Assembly (NCBI GenBank): GCA_050011895.1
Contig: JBEKIF010000003.1
Location: forward strand, 67,159 to 131,158
Source of the DNA: DATBGO01 sp050011895
Lineage (GTDB): Bacteria; Actinomycetota; Actinomycetes; Streptosporangiales; Streptosporangiaceae
Direction of reading: 5' to 3'
Length of the DNA stretch: 64,000 nucleotides
Under the pieces are notes generated by a model that made no database searches, was not told the DNA's origin, and worked only from the letters and a program-made list of their open reading frames with translations. Every line of letters starts with the position of its first letter. Position 1 is the stretch's first letter. The translations under genes were made by a program, and so were the position numbers. Positions 63,366 through 64,000 of this stretch are shown here, piece after piece.

Positions 63366-63560
63366 CCTCCCTTCTCATTCCACGGCGGCCCCGCTCGCGG
63401 GGCCTTGCCGGCTATATCCGGCGCCGGTGAAGGGAGGCAATGCAAACGCCCCGGCGCAGGCGCACGGGGCGTCGGCCGTCACCCGGAGTCAGCACCGGGT
63501 GCGACAGCTTAGCTCGGTCACCTGCGCGGGCCGCCCGCTTATTGCGGGCCTTCAGTCACC
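63366..63560 (-). promoter_or_regulatory. Structured rplJ leader, probable L10 autoregulation site
   Basis: Four hairpins precede rplJ: 63387-63404 (GGCCCCG/CGGGGCC), 63407-63422 (GCCGG/CCGGC), 63446-63472 (ACGCCCCG/CGGGGCGT followed by TTTGCATT in the RNA sense) and 63533-63549. The sense RNA contains GCGCAGGTGACCGAGC, similar to the L10-binding leader of actinobacteria. The 63446 hairpin may act as an attenuator. Confidence 0.5.
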
Positions 63561-63699
63561 GCGCTTCAGCGCGGCAACAGCCGGCGGTCTCTGGCAGGTG
63601 GCAAGCCTACGCGGCGAAAGGCCAGCTCGCCAAATTGAGCCAACGCCGCGAGCATGGAGCCGGGCCACATCCCAGCGCTGTCCTGCCACGGCCGCGCGC

Positions 63700-63744
63700 C
63701 GCTCCGCAGAGGCTGGCAGGAGCCCGCTCCGCAGAGGCTGGCAG
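63700..63744. repeat. Two 20-bp direct repeats
   Basis: CGCTCCGCAGAGGCTGGCAG occurs at 63700-63719 and exactly again at 63725-63744. It abuts the inverted repeat at 63746. Confidence 0.75.
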
Positions 63745-63745
63745 C

Positions 63746-63815
63746 ACTTGTACCGGATTAGGTGAGCATTTGGGTCCGAAACACCCGTTATATCCCCACG
63801 TAATCCGGTACAAGT
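63746..63815. repeat. Perfect 15-bp inverted repeat, 40-base loop
   Basis: ACTTGTACCGGATTA (63746-63760) is repeated inverted at 63801-63815. On the minus strand the right arm supplies TTGTAC, and the loop supplies TATAAC 15 bases later, so it may contain the rplJ promoter (63787-63813). It could also be a hairpin or an element end. The 638-base gap from rplJ to the window end has no convincing gene. Confidence 0.6.
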
Positions 63816-63922
63816 AAAGGCGCCGGGTCGGAGCTTTGTCACTCCAGTCTCATACCTCACGCCAGCAACGCATAACAGCGGCCAGGATCCACCGTCAGAG
63901 CTGAACATCCGCAGAACACCAA

Positions 63923-64000
63923 GCCGGCAGGCGACCCTGAGCCGGCAGGCGACCCTGAGCCGGCAGGCGACCCTGAGCCGGCAGGCGACCCTGAGCCGGC
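63923..64000. repeat. 18-bp tandem array at the right edge
   Basis: Four identical copies of GCCGGCAGGCGACCCTGA run 63923-63994, and a fifth begins at 63995 and is cut by the window. An 18-base period would stay in frame, but I see no supported gene here. Confidence 0.8.

Noticed and set aside
61494..63512. A 672-codon plus-strand frame with CASHRL repeats
   Set aside because: It is the antisense of the rplJ tail minisatellite, rplL and the GGTCGCTCC array. No coding signature is seen.
63552..63908. A 118-codon minus-strand frame upstream of rplJ
   Set aside because: It runs through the direct and inverted repeats, has no ribosome-binding site or domain, and overlaps the leader region.

Overview
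The window is chromosomal DNA from a high-GC actinobacterium. Two things point there: Ala/Arg/Gly-rich proteins with frequent GTG and TTG starts, and the actinobacterial gene order rplJ-rplL / rpoB-rpoC / rpsL-rpsG-fusA-tuf / S10-spc-alpha operons / rplM-rpsI-glmM-glmS / acpS-nnr. The genus cannot be fixed from the sequence alone. No tRNA, rRNA, CRISPR array, transposase or integrase was seen.

Right to left (the core genes are on the minus strand). 64.0-61.9 kb: a structured leader, then rplJ (L10, with a long repetitive acidic tail), rplL and a strong hairpin terminator. 61.5-53.8 kb: rpoB with its own promoters, rpoC and a terminator. 53.7-49.0 kb: promoter, rpsL, rpsG, fusA, tuf and terminators. 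S12 carries Arg at the position-88 streptomycin site. 48.8-30.8 kb: the full S10-spc-alpha block from rpsJ to rplQ and truA, with secY, adk, map, a DUF1707 gene, infA, rpmJ and rpoA. 29.97-28.2 kb: one plus-strand membrane protein of unknown function. 27.9-23.4 kb: rplM, rpsI, glmM, glmS. 2.8-0.95 kb: acpS and nnr. The left edge cuts a lipoprotein that looks like a six-hairpin glycosidase.

An accessory block of about 20 kb (3.1-23.1 kb) lies between glmS and acpS. Its main part is a plus-strand, tightly overlapping operon: ATP-grasp ligase, FAD oxidoreductase, nucleotide-sugar dehydrogenase, polyprenyl-phosphate sugar transferase, GT4 glycosyltransferase, SDR epimerase/decarboxylase, membrane-anchored GH18 hydrolase and membrane GT2 polysaccharide synthase. 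Facing or flanking it are a membrane-anchored NodB-fold protein that has lost its catalytic motifs, an intact NodB deacetylase, a 12-residue-repeat beta-solenoid protein, two LuxR-type regulators (one with a degenerate receiver), a second GT4 and a DivIVA-like coiled-coil protein. Together with glmS/glmM, which make glucosamine-1-phosphate, this reads as an exopolysaccharide or cell-surface glycan system that builds, trims and may localise an amino-sugar polymer.

Four gaps in this operon hold short reading frames (12, 40, 39 and 46 codons). Each ends on or just before the start of the next enzyme gene, and two have strong Shine-Dalgarno sequences. They are the most unusual feature of the block. 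Repeat expansion is a second theme: in-frame minisatellites lengthen L10, L17, GlmM and the plus-strand membrane protein, and several spacers hold tandem or inverted repeats.
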